Shown here one piece after another: positions 17,811 through 24,754 of a DNA stretch of 64,000 nt (its first letter is position 1; the number at the start of each line of letters is the position of its first letter). Source of the stretch: JAYREN01 sp963663375. Its GTDB lineage: Bacteria; Acidobacteriota; Holophagae; Holophagales; Holophagaceae. The notes below the pieces were generated by a model. It searched no databases, was not told where the DNA came from, and worked only from the letters and a program-made list of their open reading frames with translations. The DNA lies in contig OY760195.1 in assembly GCA_963663375.1 (NCBI GenBank), forward strand, positions 2,790,001 through 2,854,000, read 5' to 3'. A program made the translations under genes and the position numbers.

Positions 17811-18308
17811 TCACCGGGTGGGACCATGGCCCACCTCCTGGTGGCAGCGCACGCAGCCGTAGAGATCCGCCTTCTGAGTGGGATCCGTGGGCACGCCGAG
17901 AGTGCCGTGGGCCGTGATCTCATCCGTGATCTCGCCGTGGCAACGCAGGCAGTTGGCTTCCAGCACCTGGGCGTTCGAGGGCTTGATGCGGATGGGCTGC
18001 GGGAAATTCATCAGCGTGAAGGCCTTGGAGTGGTGGTAGCCGTTGCTGGCCTTCACGAAGAGCTTGTGGACGACGTTGTCGTGGGGCAGGTGGCAGTCGT
18101 TGCACACGGCCACGGCGTGATGGGAGCCGTGCTGCCACCCATCGAACTCCTCGCGCATGACATGACAGTTCACGCACACGCTGGGGTCGTTGGACAGGTA
18201 CGAGGCCCCGTGGGCCGTGAAGAAGGTGAAGATGCCCGAACCGGCGAACACACCCACCAGGATGCTCGCCAGGAGACTCAACCAAAGGAGACGGCGCGTT
18301 CCGCTCAC
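17811..18308 (-). CDS. nrfH: NrfH: tetraheme quinol dehydrogenase of the nitrite reductase complex
   Basis: The 165-residue NapC/NirT-family protein has one N-terminal transmembrane helix (about residues 8-30). Its four heme motifs are CVNCH followed by VM, CNDCH, CLRCH and CVRCH; the CXXCHXM form of heme 1 is the hallmark of NrfH, whose first heme is ligated by Met. It takes electrons from menaquinol and passes them to NrfA. The start is GTG at 18308, with GAGG about 11 bases upstream. The gap of 105 bp to the upstream paralogue contains a palindromic site, so nrfHA may have its own promoter. Confidence 0.9.
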   Translation of the reverse strand: MSGTRRLLWLSLLASILVGVFAGSGIFTFFTAHGASYLSNDPSVCVNCHVMREEFDGWQHGSHHAVAVCNDCHLPHDNVVHKLFVKASNGYHHSKAFTLMNFPQPIRIKPSNAQVLEANCLRCHGEITDEITAHGTLGVPTDPTQKADLYGCVRCHQEVGHGPTR

Positions 18309-18371
18309 GGCAAGGGGTTCCTCAAGGGTTTGGAAGGGGAAGAATGGCTTCGGCAGAGGTTAGCGTGAAAG

Positions 18372-18393
18372 TTTCGGATCGATCAATCCGAAA
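18372..18393. promoter_or_regulatory. 8-6-8 palindrome upstream of nrfH
   Basis: TTTCGGAT at 18372-18379 and its exact complement ATCCGAAA at 18386-18393 flank a 6-base spacer. It lies 64 bp upstream of the nrfH start codon and has no T tract, so it is more like a dimer-binding operator than a terminator. The nearby Rrf2 or Crp/Fnr regulator is the obvious candidate ligand; this is inference. Confidence 0.5.
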
Positions 18394-18413
18394 TGCGGTC
18401 TGCCCGTTTCGGC

Positions 18414-18878
18414 CTAACGAGGGTGAGATGTCTCACGGTGGCACTGGGCGCAGGCCTGGGAGGCGTCCGCGTGGGCAGAAGTCATGGGTACGGGCTTGGG
18501 CTTGGTGGGGTCATCCGTGGGGCTCGGCGGGCGTCGGGGATGGCAGCGCAGGCAGTTGGCCTCAACGACCTTGGCCCCGGCCCCCCGGATCCGCAGGGAG
18601 TCGGGAGTCGGGTGCAGTCCTTCGATGGCGGCGTGCCTCAGTCCGTCGGCGGCCATGGCCTGGGTGCGTCGAAGGAAAGGCCCGTGGGGCAGGTGGCAGT
18701 CGACGCACGTGGCGACCTTGGCGTGATTGCCCTTCTCCCAGGCAGCTCGGTGAGAGGTCATGGTGTGGCAGCGGGCGCAGTTGGTTTTTGGCGCCGCTGC
18801 AGGGCTCGGGGAGTCCACGCTGCGCTGTCCCGCCAGCAGCACCGAGCCACTCAAGAGAAGGGTCCAGACGTGTCTCAC
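18414..18878 (-). CDS. Second NrfH-like tetraheme cytochrome
   Basis: The 154-residue protein has a short N-terminal hydrophobic segment (WTLLLSGSVLLAG) that may be a cleavable signal. Its four heme motifs are CARCH followed by TM, CVDCH followed by LPHG, CLRCH and CAQCH. The spacing, the CXXCHXM first motif and the ANCLRCH segment match NrfH (VLEANCLRCH), so it is a diverged paralogue. The GTG start overlaps the Rrf2 stop (GTGA), indicating translational coupling. It may be a soluble or alternative donor to NrfA, or may serve another reductase. Confidence 0.8.
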   Translation of the reverse strand: MRHVWTLLLSGSVLLAGQRSVDSPSPAAAPKTNCARCHTMTSHRAAWEKGNHAKVATCVDCHLPHGPFLRRTQAMAADGLRHAAIEGLHPTPDSLRIRGAGAKVVEANCLRCHPRRPPSPTDDPTKPKPVPMTSAHADASQACAQCHRETSHPR

Positions 18879-19324
18879 AAGGCGTCCCGGCTTTCCGCCG
18901 TGCTCGTTAGCAGCCGCCTCTTCTCCGGTGTGAGGCGCTGGAGATCCTGGATGGTGGACTGGGCGAGGGAGACATCGACCTGGGCCTTCACCTCGCTCCA
19001 GAGCACGTGGAGCGGGCAGGGATTCTCGGGACCGCAGGTGGGGAAACCCATGAGGCAGCCGTCGAGGGCGGCGGGGCCCTCCAGGGTTTCCACGACTTCG
19101 CCGATGGTCACGAACTGGGCCGGGCGGGCGAGACGGAAGCCCCCCTTCGGTCCCCGCACGGATTCCAATAGGCCGCCCTGGACAAGGGTCTGCAGGATCT
19201 TGGCGAGATAGGGGCCGGGGAGCTCGAGCTCGTCCGAAATGTTTTTCGCCAGGCAGTAGGACCCGTCATCCGGCATGGCCGCGAGGGCCTGCAGGGCGTA
19301 GCCGGTGGCGGTGGAGAAAAGCAT
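18875..19324 (-). CDS. Rrf2-family transcriptional regulator with an Fe-S-type cysteine cluster (NsrR/IscR-like)
   Basis: The ATG at 19324 (149 residues, GGAG upstream) gives the normal Rrf2 N terminus MLFSTATGYALQALAAM. A winged helix (SDELELPGPYLAKILQTLVQGGLLES) is followed by Cys90, Cys97 and Cys103 (DGC, PTC, NPC), the three-cysteine pattern that binds an iron-sulfur cluster in NsrR, IscR and RsrR. Placed between a Crp/Fnr regulator and nitrite/NO genes, an NsrR-like NO-sensing role is likely but not proven. Longer upstream frames run into the regulator gene and lack the family N terminus. Confidence 0.85.
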   Translation of the reverse strand: MLFSTATGYALQALAAMPDDGSYCLAKNISDELELPGPYLAKILQTLVQGGLLESVRGPKGGFRLARPAQFVTIGEVVETLEGPAALDGCLMGFPTCGPENPCPLHVLWSEVKAQVDVSLAQSTIQDLQRLTPEKRRLLTSTAESRDAL

Positions 19325-19347
19325 CTGGAAACTCCGTATCGCGAAAG

Positions 19348-19367
19348 GTACGCCGGATCGGGCGTAC
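19348..19367. promoter_or_regulatory. 7-6-7 palindrome upstream of the Rrf2 gene
   Basis: GTACGCC at 19348-19354 and GGCGTAC at 19361-19367 are exact inverted repeats with a 6-base spacer, in the 53-bp gap between the Crp/Fnr stop and the Rrf2 start. The 6-base spacer is the same as in the nrfH palindrome but the half-sites differ. It could be an autoregulatory operator or a small hairpin that tunes expression of the second regulator. Confidence 0.4.
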
Positions 19368-19377
19368 TCGCTACAGC

Positions 19378-20016
19378 TCAGAGGGGGCCGGTTTTCCGCA
19401 GGAGGGTGCCCTTGACCTCCAGGAGCCCCTGATCCTGGAAGGTGCGCAGGCCTCGGGAGAGGGTCTCGGGGGTCATGCCGAGCTGGGCGGCCAGGGCCTT
19501 CTTGGTGACCGGCAGCGTGAAGGGAGCTCCCTCCGAGAGATGGCCCCGCAGCCAAGTTCGCAGGCGCTCCAGGCTATCAGAGCTGGTGAGCTCCTGGATC
19601 TTCGTCGTGATCTTGCGAAGCCACACTGCCTGGGCGTGGATCACCGCCAGGGCCAGGTCCGGGTCCTCCCGCAGCGCGCCGAGAAAGGGCCCCTTGGCGA
19701 AATGGAAGACCCGAGAGGGCTTGATGGCCGTGGCGGTAGCGGGAAAGGCCTCGCCACCGAACATCGCGGCTTCGGCGAAGGAGTTCACGGGGAGAATCAC
19801 CGCCAGAGTCGGGTGGGCGCTGGGATCCATGCCGCTGCGGGTGAGCTGGATGGCGCCCTCCACCAGCACGAAGAAGCCCGTGCAGGGCTCCTCTTCGAGA
19901 AAAAGCATCTCGCCCGCATCGAGTCGACGGGAGCCCACCATTCGCTCCAGCCGGTCTCTCTGGGCGGGTGATAGCGAGGTGAAGAGGGGGGCATGATGCC
20001 AAGTAGGTGTCGACAT
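19378..20016 (-). CDS. Crp/Fnr-family transcriptional regulator (DNR/HcpR-like)
   Basis: The 212-residue protein has an N-terminal cyclic-nucleotide-binding-like beta barrel (about residues 10-120), a long dimer helix and a C-terminal winged helix. The recognition-helix segment is TPETLSRGLRTF. The E-LSR pattern is that of Fnr-type proteins. Only one cysteine is visible, so it cannot hold the [4Fe-4S] cluster of true Fnr. It resembles the NO- and nitrite-responsive DNR/HcpR group instead. The Fnr-type boxes near hcp are its likely targets. It is followed by the Rrf2 gene and preceded after 32 bp by the PLP enzyme gene. Confidence 0.88.
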   Translation of the reverse strand: MSTPTWHHAPLFTSLSPAQRDRLERMVGSRRLDAGEMLFLEEEPCTGFFVLVEGAIQLTRSGMDPSAHPTLAVILPVNSFAEAAMFGGEAFPATATAIKPSRVFHFAKGPFLGALREDPDLALAVIHAQAVWLRKITTKIQELTSSDSLERLRTWLRGHLSEGAPFTLPVTKKALAAQLGMTPETLSRGLRTFQDQGLLEVKGTLLRKTGPL

Positions 20017-20048
20017 GGCACCAGTCTATCGAGAGCCCCGGATCTTCC

Positions 20049-21332
20049 TCAGAAGAAGGTGCGGATGCCCTCCAGCACCCGGTAGTGGTCATCCACGAGC
20101 CACAGGAGCTGCCACTTGTCGAAGGTGGTGCAGGGGTGGCTAATGCCGCAGCCCACGAGATCGCCCACGGCCAGTTCGGCATTCAGGGGGACGGCAAGCT
20201 TGGCGTGCTGATCGTAGAGGGACAGGATCCGCCAGTCCTCGGGCGTGGGCTGGGCCGCCGTGTGCAGGCCGGGGCGGGCCCAGAGGATGGGCACCGGGAG
20301 GTCGATATCGTGGGCCACGTCCCGCTTGCCGAAATCCAGGAAGGCCAGTCCGGGCTCCGGTCGGCTGAGCACCCGGCCCCAGACCTCGATGGCCGGACGG
20401 AGCCCACCAGGAACCCGCCAGGCCTCGGGCAGACGCCCTTCCAGTCGTGCCACCAGTCGTGCGTAGTGGCCTGCGTCGTGGGAGGCGTAGCAGCCGCTGC
20501 GCAGAAGCACCCGGGAGGGTCGCCCAAGGTCTACCTCGGCGAACTGTGCCACCACCAGATCGAAGTAGGCGGAGCCTCCTGCCGTGAGGAGCACTTCACT
20601 CGTCTCGAAGAGTTCCTCCGCCCCGCAGCGCCGCGCGATCTCGCCCAGCAGATCCAGCCATGCCTCGATGCGTAATTGGTCCGCAGCCGCGTCGGGGCCC
20701 ATCACGATGCCCTCGAAGCATTCCACTCCCCGCAGGCGGAGACCCGGCGCGGCCTTCACCGCCCGCGCCACGGCCAGGGCCGTTTCGAGATTGCGCACTC
20801 CGCAGCGCCCACCGGGAATGCCCACCTCCAGGAGCACGGGCAAGGGCCGGGGCCAGGAACGGGATGCCAGGATCGCCACCCCCGCCAGGCTGTCCACCAG
20901 GCAGGTGAGATCCAATTCAGGATCCGCTGCCATCGCCCCCTGCATCCAGGCCAGGGCGCCTTCGTCCATAACCTGATTGGCCAGCAGCACCCGCTGGACG
21001 CCGAAATCCACGGCGATGCGCGCCTGCTGGGGCGTAGCCAGGGTGATGCCCCAGGCCCCATCCGTCAATTGGCGCTGGAAGAGCTGCGGCGCCATGGTGG
21101 TCTTGCCATGGGGACAGAGGCTCGCCCCCGTGCGGCGGAGGAATTCGCTCATCCACTGGGCGTTCGAGTCGATCACCGAGGCCTTGATCAGGGCGACGGG
21201 GGTGGGCAGATCGCCCTGGAGCAGGCCCCAGCCCTGGCTCCCGGCATCCCCCAGGCGGATGGGAGCCCGATCCTGGGGGAAGCCTTTGAAGCGGCCGTCG
21301 AGGGTGGAGTCGAGGAGGGGTTCGAGGTTCAT
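20049..21332 (-). CDS. D-serine dehydratase / D-threonine aldolase-like PLP enzyme
   Basis: The 427-residue protein shows the fold-type III (alanine racemase-like) layout. An N-terminal TIM barrel holds the PLP lysine in CPHGKTTM near residue 75, and a C-terminal beta domain holds GISHPC, whose His and Cys match the zinc ligands of eukaryote-type D-serine dehydratase. Substrates in this family are D-amino or 3-hydroxy amino acids, giving 2-oxo acids and ammonia or glycine. It lies between the outer-membrane protein gene and the regulator gene with gaps of 39 and 32 bp, and may be cotranscribed with them. The link to nitrogen stress is unclear. Confidence 0.8.
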   Translation of the reverse strand: MNLEPLLDSTLDGRFKGFPQDRAPIRLGDAGSQGWGLLQGDLPTPVALIKASVIDSNAQWMSEFLRRTGASLCPHGKTTMAPQLFQRQLTDGAWGITLATPQQARIAVDFGVQRVLLANQVMDEGALAWMQGAMAADPELDLTCLVDSLAGVAILASRSWPRPLPVLLEVGIPGGRCGVRNLETALAVARAVKAAPGLRLRGVECFEGIVMGPDAAADQLRIEAWLDLLGEIARRCGAEELFETSEVLLTAGGSAYFDLVVAQFAEVDLGRPSRVLLRSGCYASHDAGHYARLVARLEGRLPEAWRVPGGLRPAIEVWGRVLSRPEPGLAFLDFGKRDVAHDIDLPVPILWARPGLHTAAQPTPEDWRILSLYDQHAKLAVPLNAELAVGDLVGCGISHPCTTFDKWQLLWLVDDHYRVLEGIRTFF

Positions 21333-21371
21333 GCCTCCGTTGAACCACAGATGGGTGCAGAGGCCAAGGGA

Positions 21372-22001
21372 TCAGAAGCGGAAGGCGGCGCCGAAACTCA
21401 GGAGGTCGCGGCGATCACCCCGGGGCGGGTTGTCTGCCTGAGTGACGAAGGCGCTGCGGGTGTAGCGCAGTTCAAGAGCGGCGTGGGTATTGATGCGGTA
21501 GCCTCCGCCGAGGGTGAGCTGAAAGGCCACGTCATCATCCCGGCGAGAGTCCCAGGAATAACTGACATCGGGGGAGTTCCAGGAATCCCGCCAGAAGGCG
21601 CCACCCATGCCCAGGATTCCGAATGGCCCAGAACGGCTGTTTTCTCGCAGATGGGGCATCCATTCGTAGGCGACGCCCAGGGTCTCCCGCTGGATTTTCT
21701 CGTACACCCTTGAACTCACATCCCAGGGCGAGACCCCGTAGGAGCCCGTGAGCAGGGATTTGGAGCTGTGCATGCGTCCATAATCGATGCGCAATCGGCC
21801 CAGGTGGCGGCTGGCGCGGTTGAAGTGAATCTGGAGGCTCAAGAGCCCACCGGGATCGGAGAAGGCCGAGGCACCCGCTCCGCTCGCCATGATTCCATAG
21901 GCGCCGAGGCCCATGCGGTTTCCGTCCGCCTCAGTCTCTTGGGCTGTGAGCAAAGTGCCCACCAGGGCGAGAGAAAGGAAAACCGCGCTTCGCATCGACA
22001 T
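21372..22001 (-). CDS. Outer-membrane beta-barrel protein (OmpW/OmpX-like)
   Basis: The start at 22001 (209 residues) has AGGGG four bases upstream. A signal peptide (RSAVFLSLALVGTLLTAQ) precedes amphipathic strands with alternating aromatic residues and a C-terminal strand ending LLSFGAAFRF, the outer-membrane insertion signal. Glycine-rich turns and Tyr/Trp belts agree with an 8-strand barrel. It faces hcp across a 216-bp divergent region that carries two Fnr-type boxes. OmpW-type proteins are often controlled by Fnr in other bacteria, but the exact family here is not certain. Confidence 0.7.
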   Translation of the reverse strand: MSMRSAVFLSLALVGTLLTAQETEADGNRMGLGAYGIMASGAGASAFSDPGGLLSLQIHFNRASRHLGRLRIDYGRMHSSKSLLTGSYGVSPWDVSSRVYEKIQRETLGVAYEWMPHLRENSRSGPFGILGMGGAFWRDSWNSPDVSYSWDSRRDDDVAFQLTLGGGYRINTHAALELRYTRSAFVTQADNPPRGDRRDLLSFGAAFRF

Positions 22002-22105
22002 GAAACCCCTGGGGTCATAGGGCCAGAAGTGGCCGAAATGCATGATGTTAGAAACAATGCTACCGGGAAAAATGCGGGGGGCTTGCCTGGCCTAGGCTCT
22101 TTTCG

Positions 22106-22121
22106 TGTGATCCAAATCACG
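22106..22121. promoter_or_regulatory. Crp/Fnr-superfamily (HcpR/DNR-like) operator upstream of hcp
   Basis: The site TGTGATCCAAATCACG contains the perfect palindrome GTGAT-N4-ATCAC. It lies 97 bp before the hcp ATG and 105 bp before the divergent outer-membrane protein ATG. HcpR-type sites with GTGA-N6-TCAC cores are known upstream of hcp in Deltaproteobacteria. Confidence 0.75.
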
Positions 22122-22133
22122 GCCCCACCACTC

Positions 22134-22147
22134 TTGATTCCCATCAA
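22134..22147. promoter_or_regulatory. Perfect Fnr-consensus box upstream of hcp
   Basis: TTGATTCCCATCAA is an exact TTGAT-N4-ATCAA site. Its centre is 27 bp from that of the GTGAT-type box, placing the two sites in tandem between the divergent genes. The hcp ATG lies 71 bp downstream. Confidence 0.75.
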
Positions 22148-22217
22148 GGACGCCTAGGGCTGAGCCCAGCACACTCCATCCAGGAACTGTCCCGAAAGGG
22201 CTCATCCAGGAGGCAAG

Positions 22218-23507
22218 ATGTTCTGCAATCAGTGTGAACAGGCGGCGTGCGGCACGGGCTGCACCGGGGATTTCGGGGTGTGCGGCAAGGACGAGGATGT
22301 CCAGAGCCTGCAGGAGACCCTGCTCTACGGCGTGAAGGGCATGGCGGCCTATGCCCACCACGCGCGGCGCCTGGGCAAGTCCGACGAGGGTGTGAACGCC
22401 TTCATGGAAGAGGCCCTCTTCGCCACCATGACCAATGTGAACTTCGATGTGCCCAGCATGCTGGAGCTGGTGCTGGAGTGCGGCAAGCAGAACCTGCGGG
22501 TGATGGAGATGCTGGACGAGGCTCATGTGGAGCATTTCGGTCAGCCCGAGGTCAAGGAAGTCTGGTGCGGCACCAAGGCCCAACCCGGCATCCTCGTAAG
22601 CGGCCACGACATGCTGGATCTCTGGAACCTCCTCAAGCAGGTGGAAGGCACCGAGGTGCTGGTCTACACCCACGGCGAGATGCTGCCCGCCTTCATGTAT
22701 CCCAAGCTCGCCAACCATCCCAACCTGGCGGGCCACTACGGCGGCGCCTGGCAGCTGCAGCGCAGCGAGTTCGACACCTTCGGCGGCGCCGTGATGGTGA
22801 CCACCAACTGCATCCAGGAACCCAAGAAGTCCTACGCCGATCGCATGTTCTCCAACCGCACCACGGCGGCTCCCGGTGTCACGCGCCTGACCACCGACGA
22901 CTTCAGCGCCGTCATCAAGCGGGCCCGTGAGCTCGGCAATCTGGAAGCTCGCGATTTCGGCAGGATCCCCGTGGGCTTCCACCACAGCGTGATCCTCAAC
23001 GCCGCTCCCGCCATCATCGAGGGCGTGAAGAAGGGCGACATCACTCGCTTCTTCGTCATCGGCGGCTGCGACGGCGCCGAGCCTGGCCGCAACTACTACA
23101 CCGACTACGCCGCCAATGCGCCCCAGTCCTCCTTCATCCTGACCCTGGGCTGCGGCAAGTTCCGCATCATGGGCCAGGACTACGGCACCCTGCTGGGGCT
23201 GCCGCGCCTTCTCGATATGGGCCAGTGCAACAATGCCTACGGCGCCATCCAGGTGGCCGTGGGGCTCGCCGGGGCCTTCAAGTGTGGCGTGAATGATCTG
23301 CCCCTCACCATCGTGCTCAGCTGGTTCGAGCAGAAGGCCGTGGCCGTGCTCCTCACGCTCCTCCACCTCGGCGTCAAGAACATCGCCGTGGGCCCCGCCG
23401 CTCCCGCCTGGATCACGCCCAACGTCTTCAAGGTGCTCCAGGACGCCTACGGCCTCAAGCTCATCGGCACCGATGGTAAGGCCGACGTGGCCTTGGCCTG
23501 CAAGTAG
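22218..23507 (+). CDS. hcp: Hcp: hybrid cluster protein, short (class III-like) form
   Basis: The 429-residue protein begins MFCNQCEQ and has the N-terminal Cys cluster (C3, C6, C15, C22, plus an extra C11). It has the hybrid-cluster ligands YTHGEMLP, TTNCIQEP, IGGCDGAEPGR, TLGCGKF and SWFEQKAV. At 429 residues it lacks the second helical domain of the usual ~540-residue Hcp, as in class III proteins. Hcp reduces NO to N2O (or hydroxylamine to ammonia) in the cytoplasm and protects anaerobes from nitrosative stress. AGGAGG precedes the ATG. The Fnr-type boxes upstream and the following cupin genes suggest a nitrosative-stress operon. Confidence 0.93.
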   Translation: MFCNQCEQAACGTGCTGDFGVCGKDEDVQSLQETLLYGVKGMAAYAHHARRLGKSDEGVNAFMEEALFATMTNVNFDVPSMLELVLECGKQNLRVMEMLDEAHVEHFGQPEVKEVWCGTKAQPGILVSGHDMLDLWNLLKQVEGTEVLVYTHGEMLPAFMYPKLANHPNLAGHYGGAWQLQRSEFDTFGGAVMVTTNCIQEPKKSYADRMFSNRTTAAPGVTRLTTDDFSAVIKRARELGNLEARDFGRIPVGFHHSVILNAAPAIIEGVKKGDITRFFVIGGCDGAEPGRNYYTDYAANAPQSSFILTLGCGKFRIMGQDYGTLLGLPRLLDMGQCNNAYGAIQVAVGLAGAFKCGVNDLPLTIVLSWFEQKAVAVLLTLLHLGVKNIAVGPAAPAWITPNVFKVLQDAYGLKLIGTDGKADVALACK

Positions 23508-23517
23508 GGAAGAGACG

Positions 23518-23560
23518 TTCACCGCCAAGCCCCTCGCGGGGCGGGGGGCTTGGTGGTGAA
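23518..23560 (+). terminator. Hairpin between hcp and the first cupin gene
   Basis: A 16-bp stem with one G-T pair (23518-23533 with 23545-23560) has an 11-base GC-rich loop. It lies just after the hcp stop and may attenuate read-through into the cupin genes or end the hcp transcript. Confidence 0.65.
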
Positions 23561-23607
23561 TCCGTCCTTCAGGTTTTGCCGATTCGTTCTTCCTCTCCGG
23601 AGTTTCC

Positions 23608-23943
23608 ATGACCCCCGAACGCTTCTCTTTTTCCACGGGTGACCAAGCCATTCGGGAGCGGGTGGTGGATCAGCCGAACCGCTGGAATGTGCTTATCGCC
23701 CACATCGTACTGCCGGTGGGCGAGGGTGTGTCGAGCCACCCCACAGATTCCGAAGCCTTCCTGACGGTGGTGCGCGGCACCCTCACGCTGGAGGTGGAGG
23801 GGCTCGCCGAGACGCAACACCCCAGGGGCAGCGTGCTCTACCTGCCCAAGGGGGCGCCCATGGCTCCCCGCAACGCTGGCACCGACGTGGTGGAGTTCTT
23901 CGTCATCAAGACACCCCACCCCGCCGCTGCATCTCATTCCTGA
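23608..23943 (+). CDS. Small cupin-domain protein
   Basis: The 111-residue protein is a single cupin barrel: VLPVGEGVSSHPTDSEAFLTV fits the first cupin motif, and GSVLYLPKGAPMAPRNAG the second. GGAGTTTCC precedes the ATG. It is 100 bp downstream of hcp and 17 bp upstream of a second cupin gene. Small cupins of this type may bind metals or sense ligands; no enzyme activity can be assigned. Its position suggests a role in the response that includes hcp. Confidence 0.7.
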   Translation: MTPERFSFSTGDQAIRERVVDQPNRWNVLIAHIVLPVGEGVSSHPTDSEAFLTVVRGTLTLEVEGLAETQHPRGSVLYLPKGAPMAPRNAGTDVVEFFVIKTPHPAAASHS

Positions 23944-23960
23944 ACGACCCGGAGACTGCC

Positions 23961-24278
23961 ATGAGCACAGCCATCACGAATCTTGCCGAAGTGTTGCCCG
24001 TCTCAGCGGGTGCCATCGCCAGCCGCCCCCTCATCGATCTGCCTGGCGATCTCAAGCTGGTGCTCTTCGCCATGGATGCCGGCCAGGAAATCAGCGCCCA
24101 CAGCGCGCCCTTCCCGGCCACGGTGCACTGCGTCAGCGGCGCCCTGGACGTGATGGTGGAAGGGGCCTGGACCCACCTGGAACCCGGGGAGCGGAAGGAT
24201 CTGCCCAAGGGCCTGCCCCATGGCGTGAAGGCCGCCGCGCCCAGCCACTGGTTGCTCACCATGTTGAGGGGCAAGTAG
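23961..24278 (+). CDS. Second small cupin-domain protein
   Basis: The 105-residue product has the same barrel signature (HSAPFPATVHCVSGALDVMV and PGERKDLPKGLPHGVKA) with His residues suited to metal binding. It is only moderately similar to the preceding cupin, so the pair is probably an old duplication or two related domains encoded separately. CCCGGAG lies just upstream of the ATG. The reaction is unknown. Confidence 0.7.
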   Translation: MSTAITNLAEVLPVSAGAIASRPLIDLPGDLKLVLFAMDAGQEISAHSAPFPATVHCVSGALDVMVEGAWTHLEPGERKDLPKGLPHGVKAAAPSHWLLTMLRGK

Positions 24279-24299
24279 GGCCGGGGACTTCCTGAATTT

Positions 24300-24488
24300 T
24301 TAGGATGCTTCCGCCACGCGCCACTTGGCCAGGGGGCGGTCTGCGAGATCCCAGATCTGGAGACCCCAGGGCAGGCGCCGGGCATTGAGGCGCTGGCGGA
24401 TGAGGGTGCGGGCTTCATCCAGGTCCCGGGCGTAGACGGGACCGTATTCCATGAAGTATCCGGGGAGTTTGTAGGCGAAGGAGCGCAT
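24300..24488 (-). CDS. Small conserved-looking hypothetical protein
   Basis: The 62-residue frame has a good ribosome-binding site (GAGGTG four bases before the ATG) and strong third-position GC. The product starts MRSFAYKLPGYFMEYGP and contains a DLDEARTLIRQRL helix and a WGLQIWDLADRPLAKW segment, with no signal peptide or known domain. It is transcribed away from the RIC gene from the shared AT-rich region at 24489-24754, so it may share NO-responsive control. Function unknown. Confidence 0.6.
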   Translation of the reverse strand: MRSFAYKLPGYFMEYGPVYARDLDEARTLIRQRLNARRLPWGLQIWDLADRPLAKWRVAEAS

Positions 24489-24754
24489 GGTTCACCTCGT
24501 TCGCTTAAAGTTTCGTTCAAATTTCGCCAATTTCAATACATTTTCGTTTTTTGTGTAAAATACATTGGAATCAGCAGATAGATCGAGCTTCTGACACTGG
24601 CTGTCCACCGACTGCCCGCTTTCGGGACCTGGGAATGACAGAAGCGGGGCCAAGGCCCCCCGAATGACCCTTCCACTGCCAAGATGGATCAAGTATCGCC
24701 ATGACAGGAAGGCGACGACTTTGGGACCAATTCCGCTCAAGGCAGGGAAACGAT
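24489..24754. other. AT-rich divergent promoter region of the small protein and RIC genes
   Basis: The stretch at about 24500-24590 is the most AT-rich of this part of the window and contains AATACATT twice (24535-24542 and 24559-24566). Divergent promoters are expected here. The direct repeat could be a pair of half-sites for a regulator such as the Rrf2 protein, but no full palindrome was found. The open frames that cross it have poor codon bias and are not reported as genes. Confidence 0.45.

Noticed and set aside
24492..24740. Minus-strand open frame upstream of the RIC gene
   Set aside because: It covers the AT-rich promoter region, has poor codon bias and no domain.
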